Source: Paracoccaceae bacterium (GTDB lineage Bacteria > Pseudomonadota > Alphaproteobacteria > Rhodobacterales > Rhodobacteraceae). From it: DNA of 64,000 nt. Below are positions 44,767-60,742 of the stretch, in pieces. The notes below the pieces were generated by a model that did not search any database, was not told the origin of the DNA, and saw only the letters and a program-made list of their open reading frames with translations. The DNA is taken from positions 1-64,000 of the forward strand of contig JAUYQR010000016.1 of assembly GCA_030697175.1 (NCBI GenBank), written 5' to 3'. Position numbers and translations under genes: made by a program. Each line of letters begins with the position of its first letter. The first letter of the stretch is position 1.

Positions 44767-45896
44767 AACTCTTTCTGATCGCGGGCGAACCCTCGGGTGA
44801 TCGCCTTGGTGCCGCGCTGATGCAAGGCTTGAAAACCCTGCACCCCGGCGTCCGCTTCGAAGGCATCGGCGGTCCCCTGATGCAGGCCGAAGGCTTGACC
44901 AGCCTGTTCCCGATGGAAGAACTGTCCATCATGGGCATCGCCGAGGTCTTGCCCAGGTATTTCGCCCTGAAACGCCGCATCGCGCAATCGGCCGCAGCCG
45001 CCCTTGCCGCGAACCCTGCCGCGATGGTCACCATCGACAGCCCGGATTTCTGCCTGCGCGTCGCCGCACTCGTCAAGGCCGCGCGCCCCGACCTGCCCAC
45101 CATCCACTACGTCGCGCCCTCGGTCTGGGCCTGGCGTCCCGGTCGCGCCGCAAAGATGGCCAAGGTCATCGACCACGTCCTCGCGCTGTTGCCGTTCGAG
45201 CCGCCCTACATGACCGCCGCCGGGATGACCTGCGATTTCGTCGGCCACCCGGTCGTGGCCGAACCCCTCGCCACGGCAGCGCAAACCGCGCTGATGCAAG
45301 GCGACGGCCCGCTCCTCCTTGCGCTGCCCGGCTCGCGCAGGGCCGAAGTCACCCGCCTTGCTCCGGTGATCGGCGAAACCCTCGCCGCGATCAAGGCGGT
45401 GCATCCGAACCTTCGCGTCGCGCTTCCGACCGTGCGCCACGTCGCGCCCTTGGTGCGCGACCTGTCGCAAGGCTGGCCCGTCGCCCCGCAGATCATCGAA
45501 GACCCCGCCTTGAAACGCGCGGCCTTTGCCGCCGCCGATGTGGCGCTTGCCGCCTCCGGCACCGTGTCGCTGGAGCTGGCGGCCAATGATTGCCCGATGG
45601 TCATTGCCTATGACATGAACCGCATCACCTATTGGCTGATGCGCCGCGCCGCGTTGATCGACACCGCGACCCTCGTCAATCTCGTCTCGGAAACCCGCGT
45701 CGTGCCGGAATTTCTGGGCGACCGGTGCCGCGCCGACCTGATCGCCCCGGCGCTGCTGGCGCTGATCAAGGACGGCTCCTCGCAGACAAACGCCATGCGC
45801 CTGACGATGCAACGCCTTGGCAAGGGAGGCGAACCGCCCGGCCTCAGGGCGGCCCGTTCGGTGCTGAAGGTTGTCGCGCCCGAAGGCGGCGCCTGA
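44763..45896 (+). CDS. lpxB: Lipid-A-disaccharide synthase LpxB
   Basis: 377 residues from a GTG start overlapping the lpxI stop. FLIAGEPSGDRLGAALMQGL, the VAPSVWAWRPGRAAKM block and the late ALAASGTVSLELAANDCPMVIAY segment are LpxB signatures (GT-B fold, family 19). It joins lipid X to UDP-2,3-diacylglucosamine to form the lipid A disaccharide at the membrane surface. It is the last gene of the envelope cluster. Confidence 0.95.
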   Translation: MKLFLIAGEPSGDRLGAALMQGLKTLHPGVRFEGIGGPLMQAEGLTSLFPMEELSIMGIAEVLPRYFALKRRIAQSAAAALAANPAAMVTIDSPDFCLRVAALVKAARPDLPTIHYVAPSVWAWRPGRAAKMAKVIDHVLALLPFEPPYMTAAGMTCDFVGHPVVAEPLATAAQTALMQGDGPLLLALPGSRRAEVTRLAPVIGETLAAIKAVHPNLRVALPTVRHVAPLVRDLSQGWPVAPQIIEDPALKRAAFAAADVALAASGTVSLELAANDCPMVIAYDMNRITYWLMRRAALIDTATLVNLVSETRVVPEFLGDRCRADLIAPALLALIKDGSSQTNAMRLTMQRLGKGGEPPGLRAARSVLKVVAPEGGA

Positions 45897-45929
45897 CCCG
45901 CGCCGAAAGGCTGGAACGGGAAACCCTCG

Positions 45930-46346
45930 TTAGGCCGACAGACGCGCCGCTGCCGTCAGATGCAGCCCCTCGTCATCCAGGATCAGCGTCAGTTCGCGCG
46001 TGTCCCGTGGCTTGCCGATCTGCCCCGTCGCGCGGCCATAGGTGCAGGCCACGCCGACAATCGCGAACGCCTCGGCCTCAAGGTCGGCCACGCCCGCGCC
46101 GCTTGCACCCAGCGCAATCGCCGTCTCGCGCAGAACCGCACTTGGCAGCAGCGCCTTGCCGCCCCGGTCGATCACCGCGACAAGGGCTGGCAGGTGGCGC
46201 AGCAGGGCCGCAGTCAGCTTGATGCCCCGCACCCGGTTCAGGGCGGCTTGCGCATCGGCCAGCGTCAGTTTGCGGTGCAGGGTGGCAGGGCTTGCAGGAT
46301 ATGGCACAGCCGTGGCGGACTGAACCGCCGTCATCATCTTGGTCAT
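45930..46346 (-). CDS. Hypothetical protein, 138 residues
   Basis: Start at the ATG at 46346 with CGGAG 8 nt upstream. The sequence is a compact alpha/beta-looking protein (LTLADAQAALNRVRGIKLTAALLRHLPALVAVID in outline) with no signal peptide, membrane segment or recognised family. The C-terminal TRELTLILDDEGLHLTAAARL could be a short strand-turn-strand. It is convergent with lpxB, with a 33-bp gap. Codon use looks normal for the genome, so I consider it real but of unknown function. Confidence 0.6.
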   Translation of the reverse strand: MTKMMTAVQSATAVPYPASPATLHRKLTLADAQAALNRVRGIKLTAALLRHLPALVAVIDRGGKALLPSAVLRETAIALGASGAGVADLEAEAFAIVGVACTYGRATGQIGKPRDTRELTLILDDEGLHLTAAARLSA

Positions 46347-46460
46347 CAAATGGCTCCGAGAATAAAGGTCGTCTGCCTTCGAAAATACAAAGGTATGGCG
46401 ATGATGGCCGAAGCGGCCCGATGTGGCAAGTCTGGTGTTCCCGACCTTGAGGGCGACGCG

Positions 46461-46934
46461 TCAGGGGGCGGTGTTGACGATCTCCAGCACCTTCGGCATC
46501 AGCGCGGGCATCTTGTCGTTGATCAGCTTCATCACGCCGGGTTGCTGCGCCTGCGTCAGTTGCGGCAGCTTGGCCATCACCGACCGGCCCTCCGGCGTGG
46601 CATAGAAATCCCGCAGCGCGGTGATCTCCTCAATCGTCATCATGTCGGCCATCAATCCGGCCTGTTCCTGCATCAGCGCGGCCATCGGTGCGGCGAAGGT
46701 GTCCTTGTAAAGCGTGTCGATCTTGGTGCGCTGCTCGGGCGTGACGGTGACGCCGCTGCCTTCGACCTGCTGCACGACCGGCGCCCACAGCGTGGCGATC
46801 AGCGCGTCCATGTCGAAATCGGCCAAGGCCATCGCAACATAGTCCTGCGCCACCTTGACGCGCTCGTCCCGCTCATCAGCCATCGCGCCTAAGGGCAGCG
46901 ATACAAGCGCAAGGGTCAGAAGAAAGCACCGCAT
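46461..46934 (-). CDS. DUF2059 periplasmic protein
   Basis: 157 residues with a signal peptide (LLTLALVSLPLGAMA, cleavage before DERD). The mature part is helical and ends in MTIEEITALRDFYATPEGRSVMAKLPQL, the block typical of DUF2059. The function of the family is unknown; proteins of this type are secreted helical bundles. It is transcribed after mnmA on the same strand but 88 bp away, with a palindrome in the gap. Confidence 0.8.
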   Translation of the reverse strand: MRCFLLTLALVSLPLGAMADERDERVKVAQDYVAMALADFDMDALIATLWAPVVQQVEGSGVTVTPEQRTKIDTLYKDTFAAPMAALMQEQAGLMADMMTIEEITALRDFYATPEGRSVMAKLPQLTQAQQPGVMKLINDKMPALMPKVLEIVNTAP

Positions 46935-47003
46935 CAGGCATCCAATCGTTGACAGAAGATTAATTGGCGATCCAAGCCATTGAAATCATTGGGGCTGAAA
47001 AAT

Positions 47004-47018
47004 GTCCCACCGTGGGAC
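47004..47018. repeat. GTCCCAC-S-GTGGGAC palindrome, copy 2
   Basis: GTCCCAC, central C, GTGGGAC, 5 bp beyond the mnmA stop codon. It is the same motif as at 12072-12088 and 54819-54835. Confidence 0.75.
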
Positions 47019-47022
47019 GCCC

Positions 47023-48162
47023 TCACCGACCCTTCCAGATCCAGCCGCCGCCAAAGACCCGCCCACCCTCAGGCGCATAGAAAACCGCCGCCTGACCGGC
47101 TGAAACGCCATCCTCCGGCACAATCAATTCCACCTCCGCCTCGGTGGCCGAAAGGGGCCTGATGATCGCCTCCCTCGGCGCCCGCGTCGACCGGACCTTG
47201 ACCTCAAGGGTCCACTCGGCCCGGCTGTCGAACGCCTCATCCCCCAGCCAGTTGATCTCCCTCACCGGAATGACCCGCGTCGACAAGGCCTCCTTCGGCC
47301 CCACGATCACCCGCCGCGTCTGAGGGTCCAGCCGCACCACATACAAAGGCTCGCCCAGCCCGCCGATCCCCAAGCCCTTGCGCTGCCCGATCGTGTAATG
47401 GATCACCCCCCGGTGCAGCCCCAGCACATTGCCCGCCAGATCGACGATCTCGCCCGGATCAGCAGCCCCCGGCCGCAGCTTCTCGATCACCGCCGCATAA
47501 TCGCCGTTCGGGACGAAACAGATGTCCTGGCTGTCCGGCTTGTCCGCCACCGGCAACCCATACCGCGCCGCCAACGCCCGCGTCTCCGCCTTCGACGCCA
47601 GATGGCCGAGCGGGAAGCGCAGGTAATCCAGCTGCTCCGCCGAGGTCGAGAACAGGAAGTATGACTGATCCCGCGCCGCATCCGCCGCCTGATGCAGCTC
47701 CGCCCCCGATGCGCCCATCTTGCGCTGGATATAATGCCCCGTCGCCATGCAATCGGCCTCGAGGTCCCGCGCGGTGGCCAGCAGATCCTTGAACTTCACC
47801 CGCTCGTTGCAGCGGATGCACGGCACCGGCGTCGCCCCCGCAAGATAGGCGTCGGCAAACTCCTCGATCACCGCTTCGCGGAAAGTGTTCTCGTAGTCGA
47901 GCACGTAATGCGGAAACCCCATCGCCTCAGCCACCCGCCGCGCGTCATGGATATCGCGGCCCGCGCAGCAGGCCCCCTTCTTCGCCAGCGCCGCGCCGTG
48001 ATCGTAAAGCTGCAGAGTGACGCCGACGACGTCATAACCCTCGTCCGCCAGCATCGCCGCCACGACCGAACTGTCGACGCCCCCTGACATGGCCACGACA
48101 ACGCGGGTCTCGGCCGGCGGCTTCGGCAGTCCAAGGGAATTGAGCGGCAGGTCGCGCGGCAT
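47023..48162 (-). CDS. mnmA: tRNA-specific 2-thiouridylase MnmA
   Basis: 379 residues. The PP-loop [15 protein letters not shown], the catalytic Cys in [11 protein letters not shown] and the second Cys in [13 protein letters not shown] are intact, and [17 protein letters not shown] belongs to the central domain. It thiolates U34 of Glu, Gln and Lys tRNAs using sulfur relayed from a cysteine desulfurase. It diverges from sciP, with 125 bp between them. Confidence 0.95.
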   Translation of the reverse strand: MPRDLPLNSLGLPKPPAETRVVVAMSGGVDSSVVAAMLADEGYDVVGVTLQLYDHGAALAKKGACCAGRDIHDARRVAEAMGFPHYVLDYENTFREAVIEEFADAYLAGATPVPCIRCNERVKFKDLLATARDLEADCMATGHYIQRKMGASGAELHQAADAARDQSYFLFSTSAEQLDYLRFPLGHLASKAETRALAARYGLPVADKPDSQDICFVPNGDYAAVIEKLRPGAADPGEIVDLAGNVLGLHRGVIHYTIGQRKGLGIGGLGEPLYVVRLDPQTRRVIVGPKEALSTRVIPVREINWLGDEAFDSRAEWTLEVKVRSTRAPREAIIRPLSATEAEVELIVPEDGVSAGQAAVFYAPEGGRVFGGGWIWKGR

Positions 48163-48287
48163 GGAGAATTTCCGGGTAAAAGGAATGGTTGGGAATATAT
48201 GAAAATGCCAAGCACTCTCAACCCCTCGTTTCAGGATTGATTAAGCCTGAACCATCACTCTCTTCGAAAATCAACGAGGGTTCAGCC

Positions 48288-48566
48288 ATGTATCTCAAAC
48301 GCGTCGACGGGCCGCGCCAAGTAACCTTGCCGGATGGCTCGCTGATTACCCGCGCCGATCTGCCGGCCGTGGATACCTCGCGCTGGGTTGCCAGTCGCAA
48401 GGCGATTGTCGTGAAAGCCGTGATCTACGGACTGATCTCACAGAAGGAGGCGTTGGAACGATACGCGCTTTCCGAAGAGGAGTTCGCGCTTTGGCGCTCT
48501 GCCGTGGAACGCCACGGAGAGCAGGGCCTCAAAGTCACAGCCATCCAAAAATACCGACAACTTTAG
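48288..48566 (+). CDS. sciP: CtrA inhibitor SciP (DUF1153)
   Basis: 92 residues. The start is the ATG at 48288. VDGPRQVTLPDGSLITRADLP and RWVASRKAIVVKAVIYGLISQKEALERYALSEEEF in outline are the hallmark of the SciP/DUF1153 family, a helix-turn-helix protein. In Caulobacter SciP binds CtrA and blocks its transcriptional activity during G1. Here it sits immediately upstream of ctrA, so antagonist and target are encoded side by side. Confidence 0.93.
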   Translation: MYLKRVDGPRQVTLPDGSLITRADLPAVDTSRWVASRKAIVVKAVIYGLISQKEALERYALSEEEFALWRSAVERHGEQGLKVTAIQKYRQL

Positions 48567-48603
48567 ATTGTTTATTGCTCGCTTCCTGTCAAAGTAACAC
48601 TCG

Positions 48604-48634
48604 GTTAACCATTGCAAAGCAAGGGTATTAACGA
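48604..48634 (+). promoter_or_regulatory. Two GTTAAC-type half-sites upstream of ctrA
   Basis: GGTTAACC near 48603-48610 and ATTAACG near 48628-48634, in the 96-bp gap between sciP and ctrA. They match the TTAA half of the CtrA motif but are 19 bp apart rather than the canonical 7, so CtrA autoregulation is only a possibility. Confidence 0.35.
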
Positions 48635-48662
48635 TGAACATAACGGAGCGGAGTTTCCAACG

Positions 48663-49379
48663 ATGCGCATTCTGCTTGTAGAAGATGACCCGACGACCTC
48701 GCGCAGCATCGAGCTAATGCTCACCCATGCGAACCTGAACGTCTACTGCACCGACATGGGCGAAGACGGGATCGACCTTGCAAAACTGTATGATTACGAC
48801 CTGATCCTGCTGGACCTGAACCTGCCCGACATGAGCGGACATGAGGTCTTGCGCCAGCTTCGTCTGTCAAAGGTCGAAACGCCGATCCTCATTCTTACCG
48901 GCTCTGATGACACGGAGAACAAGCTGAAGGGCTTCGGCTTCGGGGCTGACGACTACATGACAAAACCGTTCCACCGCGAAGAACTGGTGGCCCGCATCCA
49001 CGCCATCATCCGCCGATCGAAAGGGCACAGCCAGTCGATCATCAGGACCGGTCAGGTTGCCGTAAACCTTGACGCCAAGACGGTTGAGGTGGAGGGCAAG
49101 TCGGTTCACTTGACTGGCAAGGAATACCAGATGCTGGAGTTGTTGAGCTTGCGCAAAGGGACCACGCTGACGAAGGAGATGTTCCTCAATCACCTTTACG
49201 GCGGCATGGACGAACCGGAATTGAAGATCATCGACGTCTTCATCTGCAAGCTGCGCAAGAAACTGTCCGAGGCGACCGGTGGGACGAATTACATCGAAAC
49301 CGTCTGGGGACGGGGCTATGTCCTGCGCGATCCGGTGACGCCGTCGCAAGCCCTGCCGCGTCTGGCAGCCAGCGCCTGA
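48663..49379 (+). CDS. ctrA: Cell-cycle response regulator CtrA
   Basis: 238 residues from the ATG at 48663. The receiver domain opens [20 protein letters not shown] and has the phospho-acceptor Asp51 (LILLDLNLP). The OmpR-type winged helix ([32 protein letters not shown] in outline) is nearly invariant in CtrA. In Rhodobacterales CtrA controls motility, gene transfer agents and quorum-related genes and is not essential as in Caulobacter. Paired with sciP upstream. Confidence 0.96.
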   Translation: MRILLVEDDPTTSRSIELMLTHANLNVYCTDMGEDGIDLAKLYDYDLILLDLNLPDMSGHEVLRQLRLSKVETPILILTGSDDTENKLKGFGFGADDYMTKPFHREELVARIHAIIRRSKGHSQSIIRTGQVAVNLDAKTVEVEGKSVHLTGKEYQMLELLSLRKGTTLTKEMFLNHLYGGMDEPELKIIDVFICKLRKKLSEATGGTNYIETVWGRGYVLRDPVTPSQALPRLAASA

Positions 49380-49407
49380 CCTTTACCTCGGATCGGCTCC
49401 CGCCTAA

Positions 49408-53628
<4,221 letters not shown>

Positions 53629-53636
<8 letters not shown>

Positions 53637-53657
53637 TTCCATAAATGTTCTGATAAG
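53629..53657 (+). promoter_or_regulatory. SOS promoter with a perfect alphaproteobacterial LexA box
   Basis: GTTC (53636-53639), 7 bp, GTTC (53647-53650) is an exact match to the alphaproteobacterial LexA site GTTC-N7-GTTC. It falls in the 17-bp spacer between a plausible -35 (TTGGCT, 53629-53634) and -10 (GATAAG, 53652-53657), where LexA binding would block RNA polymerase. The box overlaps the last base of recG and lies 75 bp before the small ORF at 53725. No other GTTC-N7-GTTC was noticed in an intergenic region of the window. Confidence 0.7.
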
Positions 53658-53724
53658 TTGCTAAAAAGTTCTTTACACATCGTTGCGATTGTGAGAACAA
53701 TATGGCAACAAGCAGGAGAACAAC

Positions 53725-53847
53725 ATGTTTCAGACCGTCCTAGCCATCATCAACCGCGATCGGGCAACCGCTGTCGAGGATACTGTGGGCGTGGTTGCGT
53801 TGTTCGTTCTGTTGTTCGCCGTGCTGTCGATGCCCGGCCTCGTCTGA
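53725..53847 (+). CDS. 40-residue single-pass membrane protein under a LexA box
   Basis: ATG at 53725 with AGGAGA 6-7 nt upstream; stop TGA at 53845-53847. The protein starts MFQTVLAIINRDRATAVEDT and continues into a single hydrophobic helix (VGVVALFVLLFAVLSMPGLV outline, about residues 21-40). The N-terminus has three Arg/Asp-rich positions, so it may be N-in. A LexA-type box and promoter lie upstream and a strong terminator downstream, defining a separate SOS-controlled unit. SOS-induced membrane mini-proteins such as Caulobacter SidA stop cell division; that role is inference by analogy. No sequence match to SidA is claimed. Confidence 0.68.
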   Translation: MFQTVLAIINRDRATAVEDTVGVVALFVLLFAVLSMPGLV

Positions 53848-53879
53848 TTTCTGCCCCGCGCTCTGGTCCCCAAGCGGCG

Positions 53880-53912
53880 GGCATCTGTCCCCCACGTGTC
53901 CGTGGTGATGCC
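53880..53912 (+). other. Structured 3' UTR hairpin of the SOS mini-gene
   Basis: GGCATC (53880-53885) pairs with GATGCC (53907-53912), and CCACG (53892-53896) with CGTGG (53901-53905) around a TGTC loop. It lies between the small ORF and its terminator. The 3' UTR is as long as the ORF itself, so a second RNA function is possible. Confidence 0.45.
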
Positions 53913-53938
53913 TGCGTGATCCTCAGAGCCGTTCCTTG

Positions 53939-53973
53939 GCCGCCGCCGTCCTTGTGACCGCGGCGGCTTTTTT
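53939..53973 (+). terminator. Strong terminator of the SOS mini-gene
   Basis: GCCGCCGCCGTC, loop CTTGT, GACCGCGGCGGC with one mismatch, then TTTTTT. It ends the plus-strand transcript and abuts the stop codon of the convergent NifU-like gene. Confidence 0.85.
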
Positions 53974-54407
53974 CATTCGGCCTGAGCGACCGCCTCGCAG
54001 ACAGCGTCGAGGGCGAGGAGGATCGATGCGTGGCGGTTCTTGTAGTCGCGGGCGGGGATGAGGATTTCATAGCCGGAGAAGGGAGCCATTGGCACCGGCC
54101 CTGCGTCTTTCAGCATGGCCTTCAGGGCGTCTCGGGCGGCGGTCAATTCGGCTAGGTTTCGTCCGATGACGACCTGTCCCAGGATGGCGGCAGAGGCCTG
54201 GCCGAGGGCGCAGGCCTTGACGTCCTGAGCAAACCCGGTGACTTGGCCGTCCTTGAGTGTCACGTCCACGGTCACGGTGGAGCCGCACAGGGGGGAGCGC
54301 TTGCGGGCGGTGCCGTCGGGCGCGGGGAGGCGGCCGAGGTGCGGGATGTCGGCGGCCAGTTCGAGGATCCGACCGGAGTAGAGCTGGATGAGGTCGCTGT
54401 CGCTCAT
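53973..54407 (-). CDS. NifU/IscU-like iron-sulfur cluster assembly scaffold
   Basis: 144 residues of the IscU/NifU N-terminal fold. PHLGRLPAPDGTARKRSPLCGSTVTVDV holds the first conserved Cys, and DVKACALGQASAAIL the second. The third scaffold Cys is not evident near the C-terminus, as in some SufU-like or stand-alone alphaproteobacterial members. Probably binds or transfers Fe-S clusters in the cytoplasm. It diverges from hisI, with 62 bp between. Confidence 0.78.
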   Translation of the reverse strand: MSDSDLIQLYSGRILELAADIPHLGRLPAPDGTARKRSPLCGSTVTVDVTLKDGQVTGFAQDVKACALGQASAAILGQVVIGRNLAELTAARDALKAMLKDAGPVPMAPFSGYEILIPARDYKNRHASILLALDAVCEAVAQAE

Positions 54408-54469
54408 GGCTTGTCCTTCATGTGTTGCTTATGTAATCCGGCCGGAAGCTGTCGCCAAGGAGAACTGTG

Positions 54470-54850
54470 ATGGGTTTCGATCCTGCCACCTTGAAGTATG
54501 ACGCGGCTGGTCTCGTGCCTTGTGTGGCGCAGGAGGCGGCGACGGGTGAGGTTCTGATGGTTGCCTGGATGAACGCGGCCTCGATTGAGGCGACGCTGGC
54601 GACCGGAAAGGTCACCTATTGGTCGCGGTCGCGGGGGGCGTTCTGGGTGAAGGGCGAGACCTCGGGCCATCATCAGCGGCTGGTGGAGATGCGGATCGAT
54701 TGTGACCGGGATTGCCTGCTGGTTCTGGTGGAGCAGGAGGGGCCGGCTTGTCATACCGGGCGGAAGAGCTGTTTCTACACGGCGGTTCGGGGCGGCGAGG
54801 AGGTGGAGATCCTTGCCGTGTCCCACGGTGGGACATCTGGCGGATTATGA
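54470..54850 (+). CDS. hisI: Phosphoribosyl-AMP cyclohydrolase
   Basis: 126 residues from the ATG at 54470, with AAGGAG 7 nt upstream; an overlapping GTG at 54467 is too close. [41 protein letters not shown] carry the zinc/magnesium-binding Asp, Cys and His residues. It opens the purine ring of PR-AMP in histidine synthesis. The C-terminal SHGGTSGG tail is encoded by the palindrome at 54819-54835, which may have been inserted into the end of the gene. Not in a his operon here. Confidence 0.95.
   Translation: MGFDPATLKYDAAGLVPCVAQEAATGEVLMVAWMNAASIEATLATGKVTYWSRSRGAFWVKGETSGHHQRLVEMRIDCDRDCLLVLVEQEGPACHTGRKSCFYTAVRGGEEVEILAVSHGGTSGGL
54819..54835. repeat. GTCCCAC-S-GTGGGAC palindrome, copy 3, inside hisI
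   Basis: TGTCCCAC, central G, GTGGGACA, identical over 17 bp to copy 1. It is read as V-S-H-G-G-T-S at the end of HisI. Confidence 0.8.
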
Positions 54851-54875
54851 TATATCAGTGGGTTACCCGGTGATT

Positions 54876-55697
54876 TTAACCGATTGGTAACCCCACCATG
54901 CGGCGGATATCGGAGGGAGTGACGCCTTCGGTGCGGTATTTTGACAGCGCCTGGGCGTCATCGCGTTTGGCGAGGCGTTTGCCGTGATCGTCGCGGATCA
55001 GGCGGTGGTGATGGTAGGCGGGCGTCGGCAGGCCGAGAAGCCGCTGCAAGAGGACGTGGATCGCGGTTGCCTCATACAGGTCTTCGCCGCGCGTCACCTC
55101 GGTGATGCCTTGGGCCGCGTCGTCCACCACGACGGCGAGGTGGTAGGACGTGCCGATGTCACGCCGGGCGATGACGATGTCGCCAACCCGTTCGATCATT
55201 TGGGCGCTGTCAAAGACGTGATCGCCGGGGCGCAGGCCGGTTTCTGCAAAGCGGAGGAAACCGACCGTCCGCATCGCCTTTGCCATGTCGAGGCGAACCG
55301 CGCCATCGCCTTGGTGCCGATTGCGGCAGGTGCCGGGGTAGACCGGGCCGTCGGGGCCGATGACGCCTTCTTGCGGGGCGGAAAGGGCGGCGCGGATATC
55401 GCCACGGGTGCAGGTGCAATGATAGGTAAAGCCCATATCCGTCAGGCGGGCGAGCGCATCGCGATAGGCAGGGATGCGGGCGGACTGGCGCATGACCGGA
55501 GTTTCATAGCGCAAGCCAAGCCATTCCAGATCAACGTAAATCGCCGATTCCCATTCCGGCTTGCAGCGGGCGGTGTCGATATCCTCGATCCGCAGGAGAA
55601 AGCGGTCACCCCGTGCGGCGGCCACCATCGCGGCATAGGCGTGGCCCAGATGCAGGGGGCCGGTCGGGCTGGGGGCGAAGCGCGTTACCCGAGCCAC
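54876..55697 (-). CDS. gluQ: Glutamyl-Q tRNA(Asp) synthetase
   Basis: 273 residues, short for a glutamyl-tRNA synthetase because the anticodon-binding domain is absent. [18 protein letters not shown] is the HIGH-type motif and [12 protein letters not shown] the KMSKS-type motif; the zinc cluster is [11 protein letters not shown]. It glutamylates the queuosine in tRNA(Asp). It overlaps trmFO by 13 bp. Confidence 0.94.
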   Translation of the reverse strand: MARVTRFAPSPTGPLHLGHAYAAMVAAARGDRFLLRIEDIDTARCKPEWESAIYVDLEWLGLRYETPVMRQSARIPAYRDALARLTDMGFTYHCTCTRGDIRAALSAPQEGVIGPDGPVYPGTCRNRHQGDGAVRLDMAKAMRTVGFLRFAETGLRPGDHVFDSAQMIERVGDIVIARRDIGTSYHLAVVVDDAAQGITEVTRGEDLYEATAIHVLLQRLLGLPTPAYHHHRLIRDDHGKRLAKRDDAQALSKYRTEGVTPSDIRRMVGLPIG

Positions 55698-57013
55698 TGG
55701 GTGAAGGCGTCTTTGGCGCGGTCGGTGTAGGCCTTGTAGCGCACGGCGCGGCCGCGACGGCCGCCTTTGGCGTCGATCGGGGGGAAGAGGCCGAAATTGA
55801 CGTTCATCGGTTGGAAGGTCTTGGCCTCGGCCCCGCCGGTGATGTGGGTGATGAGCGCACCGGTGGCGGTTTCTGGCGGCGGCGGGGGCAGAGTCTGGCC
55901 CTTGATCTCGGCTGCGGCCATGCGACCGGCGAGAAGACCCATCGCTGCGGATTCCACATAGCCTTCGACGCCCGTGATCTGGCCTGCGAAGCGGATGTGC
56001 GGGTGCGATTTCAGGCGCATCTGGTTGTCGAGGAGGGTCGGCGAGTTGATGAAGGTGTTGCGGTGGATGCCGCCAAGCCGGGCAAAGCTGGCTTCATGCA
56101 GGCCGGGAATCAGTTTCAGAACAGACGCTTGCGCGCCATACTTCATCTTGGTCTGGAAGCCGACAATGTTGTAGAGCGTGCCGAGCTTGTTGTCGCGGCG
56201 AAGCTGGACCACGGCGTAGGGCTTTACGGTCGGGTTGTGGGCGTTGGTCAGGCCGACAGGCTTCATCGGGCCGTGGCGCAGGGTTTCGCGGCCACGTTCG
56301 GCCATCACCTCGATCGGCAGGCAGCCATCGAAGTAACCGGCGGTTTCACCTTCGTGAAACTCGGTCTTTTCAGCGGCCAGCAAGGCGTCGATGAAGGCCT
56401 CGTATTCGGCCTTGGTCATCGGGCAGTTGATGTAGGCCTTTTGTTCATCTTCGGTTTCGCCCTTGTCGTAGCGTGACTGCATCCAGGCGGTGCCCATGTC
56501 GATGCTGTCGGCGTAGACAATGGGCGCGATCGCGTCGAAGAAGGCCAGCGCGTCTGCCCCGGTGGCAGCGCGGATGCTGTGGGCAAGCGCGGTGGAGGTG
56601 AGGGGGCCGGTGGCGATGATCCAGTTGCCGGATGAAGGAAGCGCAGTAACTTCTTCATAAGACGTTGAAATCAGCGGGTGGGATTTGAGGCGCGCGGTGA
56701 CGGATTCGGCGAACGGGTCGCGGTCTACGGCGAGGGCGCCACCTGCGGGCAGGCGGTGCGCGGTGGCCATTTCCATGATCAGCCCGCGCGCGGCGCGCAT
56801 TTCCCAGTGCAGCAGGCCGACGGCGTTCTGTTCGTCATCATCCGAGCGGAAGGAGTTGGAGCAGACCATTTCGGCGAAGTGCCCGGTCCGGTGGGCGAAG
56901 GTGGCAACCGTGGGGCGCATTTCGTGGATCACCACGGGAACGCCCGCCTCGGCTGCCTGCCAGGCCGCTTCCGACCCAGCCATGCCGCCGCCAATGATGT
57001 GGAGTGTGTTCAT
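55685..57013 (-). CDS. trmFO: Methylenetetrahydrofolate-tRNA-(uracil-5-)-methyltransferase TrmFO
   Basis: 442 residues. [20 protein letters not shown] is the FAD-binding motif, and [27 protein letters not shown] and [10 protein letters not shown] are TrmFO blocks. It makes m5U54 in tRNA with folate rather than SAM as carbon donor. It overlaps gluQ by 13 bp on the same strand. Confidence 0.95.
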   Translation of the reverse strand: MNTLHIIGGGMAGSEAAWQAAEAGVPVVIHEMRPTVATFAHRTGHFAEMVCSNSFRSDDDEQNAVGLLHWEMRAARGLIMEMATAHRLPAGGALAVDRDPFAESVTARLKSHPLISTSYEEVTALPSSGNWIIATGPLTSTALAHSIRAATGADALAFFDAIAPIVYADSIDMGTAWMQSRYDKGETEDEQKAYINCPMTKAEYEAFIDALLAAEKTEFHEGETAGYFDGCLPIEVMAERGRETLRHGPMKPVGLTNAHNPTVKPYAVVQLRRDNKLGTLYNIVGFQTKMKYGAQASVLKLIPGLHEASFARLGGIHRNTFINSPTLLDNQMRLKSHPHIRFAGQITGVEGYVESAAMGLLAGRMAAAEIKGQTLPPPPPETATGALITHITGGAEAKTFQPMNVNFGLFPPIDAKGGRRGRAVRYKAYTDRAKDAFTQWLG

Positions 57014-57076
57014 GGCGGCGGTTTAGGCGGTTTTGACGGCTTTGAAAAGGCGTCAGGCTGTCGCTTTAACCCCGGT

Positions 57077-57454
57077 TCAGGCCTTGTCGACGCCGAAGCG
57101 GCCGGCACCGACGGAGGCGAGCAGGATAAAGCCGCCAGCGATTGCGAGGTTCTTCAGGAACATGGCCATCTGCATCTGGTCGGCGGGGTTGAAGTGGTAA
57201 AGGAAGGCCGCGACGATGCAGAAGGCAGCGCCGAGAAGCGCGAAGATGCGGGTCTGGAAGCCGGCGATCAGCGCGAGGCCGAGGACGATTTCGAAGATTA
57301 CCGAAGGCCAGGCGAGGAAGGCGGGCAGGCCGCCCGACGCGAGATAGCCGGAGAAGCCGGCGACGTCGCCAAGTTTGCCGAGGCCGGCGACAAGGAAGAG
57401 CGCGCCGATCAGGATGCGGGCGGCGAGCGGGGCGTAGGTGTTGAGAGCGGTCAT
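57077..57454 (-). CDS. DoxX-family membrane protein
   Basis: 125 residues from the ATG at 57454 (AGGGA about 7 nt upstream). Four hydrophobic segments and AARILIGALFLVAGLGKLGD plus FLKNLAIAGGFILL match the DoxX/SURF4-like family. Members act in the inner membrane in thiosulfate/quinone or stress metabolism; the role here is unknown. It is monocistronic. Confidence 0.88.
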   Translation of the reverse strand: MTALNTYAPLAARILIGALFLVAGLGKLGDVAGFSGYLASGGLPAFLAWPSVIFEIVLGLALIAGFQTRIFALLGAAFCIVAAFLYHFNPADQMQMAMFLKNLAIAGGFILLASVGAGRFGVDKA

Positions 57455-57540
57455 GTGAGTGTCCCTTGGTTTGCCGCTAGTGGCGGTGAAGCGATCTGTA
57501 GCCCAGTGCGCATGGGACGGATAGGCGCGCAACGGTAGGG

Positions 57541-57832
57541 TTATTGTGCGCTGGTGCGGAGGTGGGCGCGTTCGGACGCGGTGAAGGCGGCCGGATCTGG
57601 CGCGGGGCGGCCAAGCGCGGTGGCTTTGGCGAAGAAGCCTTGGGCGGGGAGGCTATCGGGCGACAGGCGGGCGGCGCAGAGGGCTGCGCGGAAGGGGCGA
57701 CCTTGGGCTGCGTCAGCTTCCATCAGTGTTTCGAGGGCTGCGGTGAGGTCGCCGATGCGCAGGCCAAGCTCACGGGCAAGCGCACCGTAGGTGATGGTCT
57801 CGCCCGCGGCCGCGAGGGCTGCGAGCTTTTCC

Positions 57833-57846
<14 letters not shown>
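57541..57846 (-). CDS. Small hypothetical protein overlapping gyrA
   Basis: 101 residues from the ATG at 57846; it overlaps the gyrA stop by 14 bp. [33 protein letters not shown] in outline looks like a winged helix-turn-helix DNA-binding segment, followed by [28 protein letters not shown]. No known family is recognised with certainty. The overlap suggests co-expression with gyrase. Confidence 0.65.
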
Positions 57847-60550
<2,704 letters not shown>

Positions 60551-60698
60551 GATGGGATCAGCCTTCGATCTTGGGTCAAGATTTAGTTGTGCAGAGACTA
60601 CACCATCCAAGCTATGGGGTGCAATGGCGGGTTGCGCAGGCTTTGGCAGCCGCCCATGCATAGTGACAACAGACTGTTATCATTGATTTTTCCTGCAA

Positions 60699-60719
60699 CT
60701 GTGGCATGATTAGCCACAG
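60699..60719 (+). promoter_or_regulatory. Inverted repeat upstream of usg
   Basis: CTGTGGC, 7 bp, GCCACAG, 24 bp before the usg start and between it and divergent gyrA. It may be an operator or a 5' UTR hairpin next to the ribosome-binding site (GCAGGAGAAC). Confidence 0.4.
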
Positions 60720-60742
60720 GGCAGGAGAACAAGGGTTGGCAG

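Noticed and set aside
60551-60661. N-terminal extension of gyrA to the ATG at 60661
   Set aside because: The added 37 residues show no gyrase similarity and the DNA is more AT-rich, like a promoter/leader.
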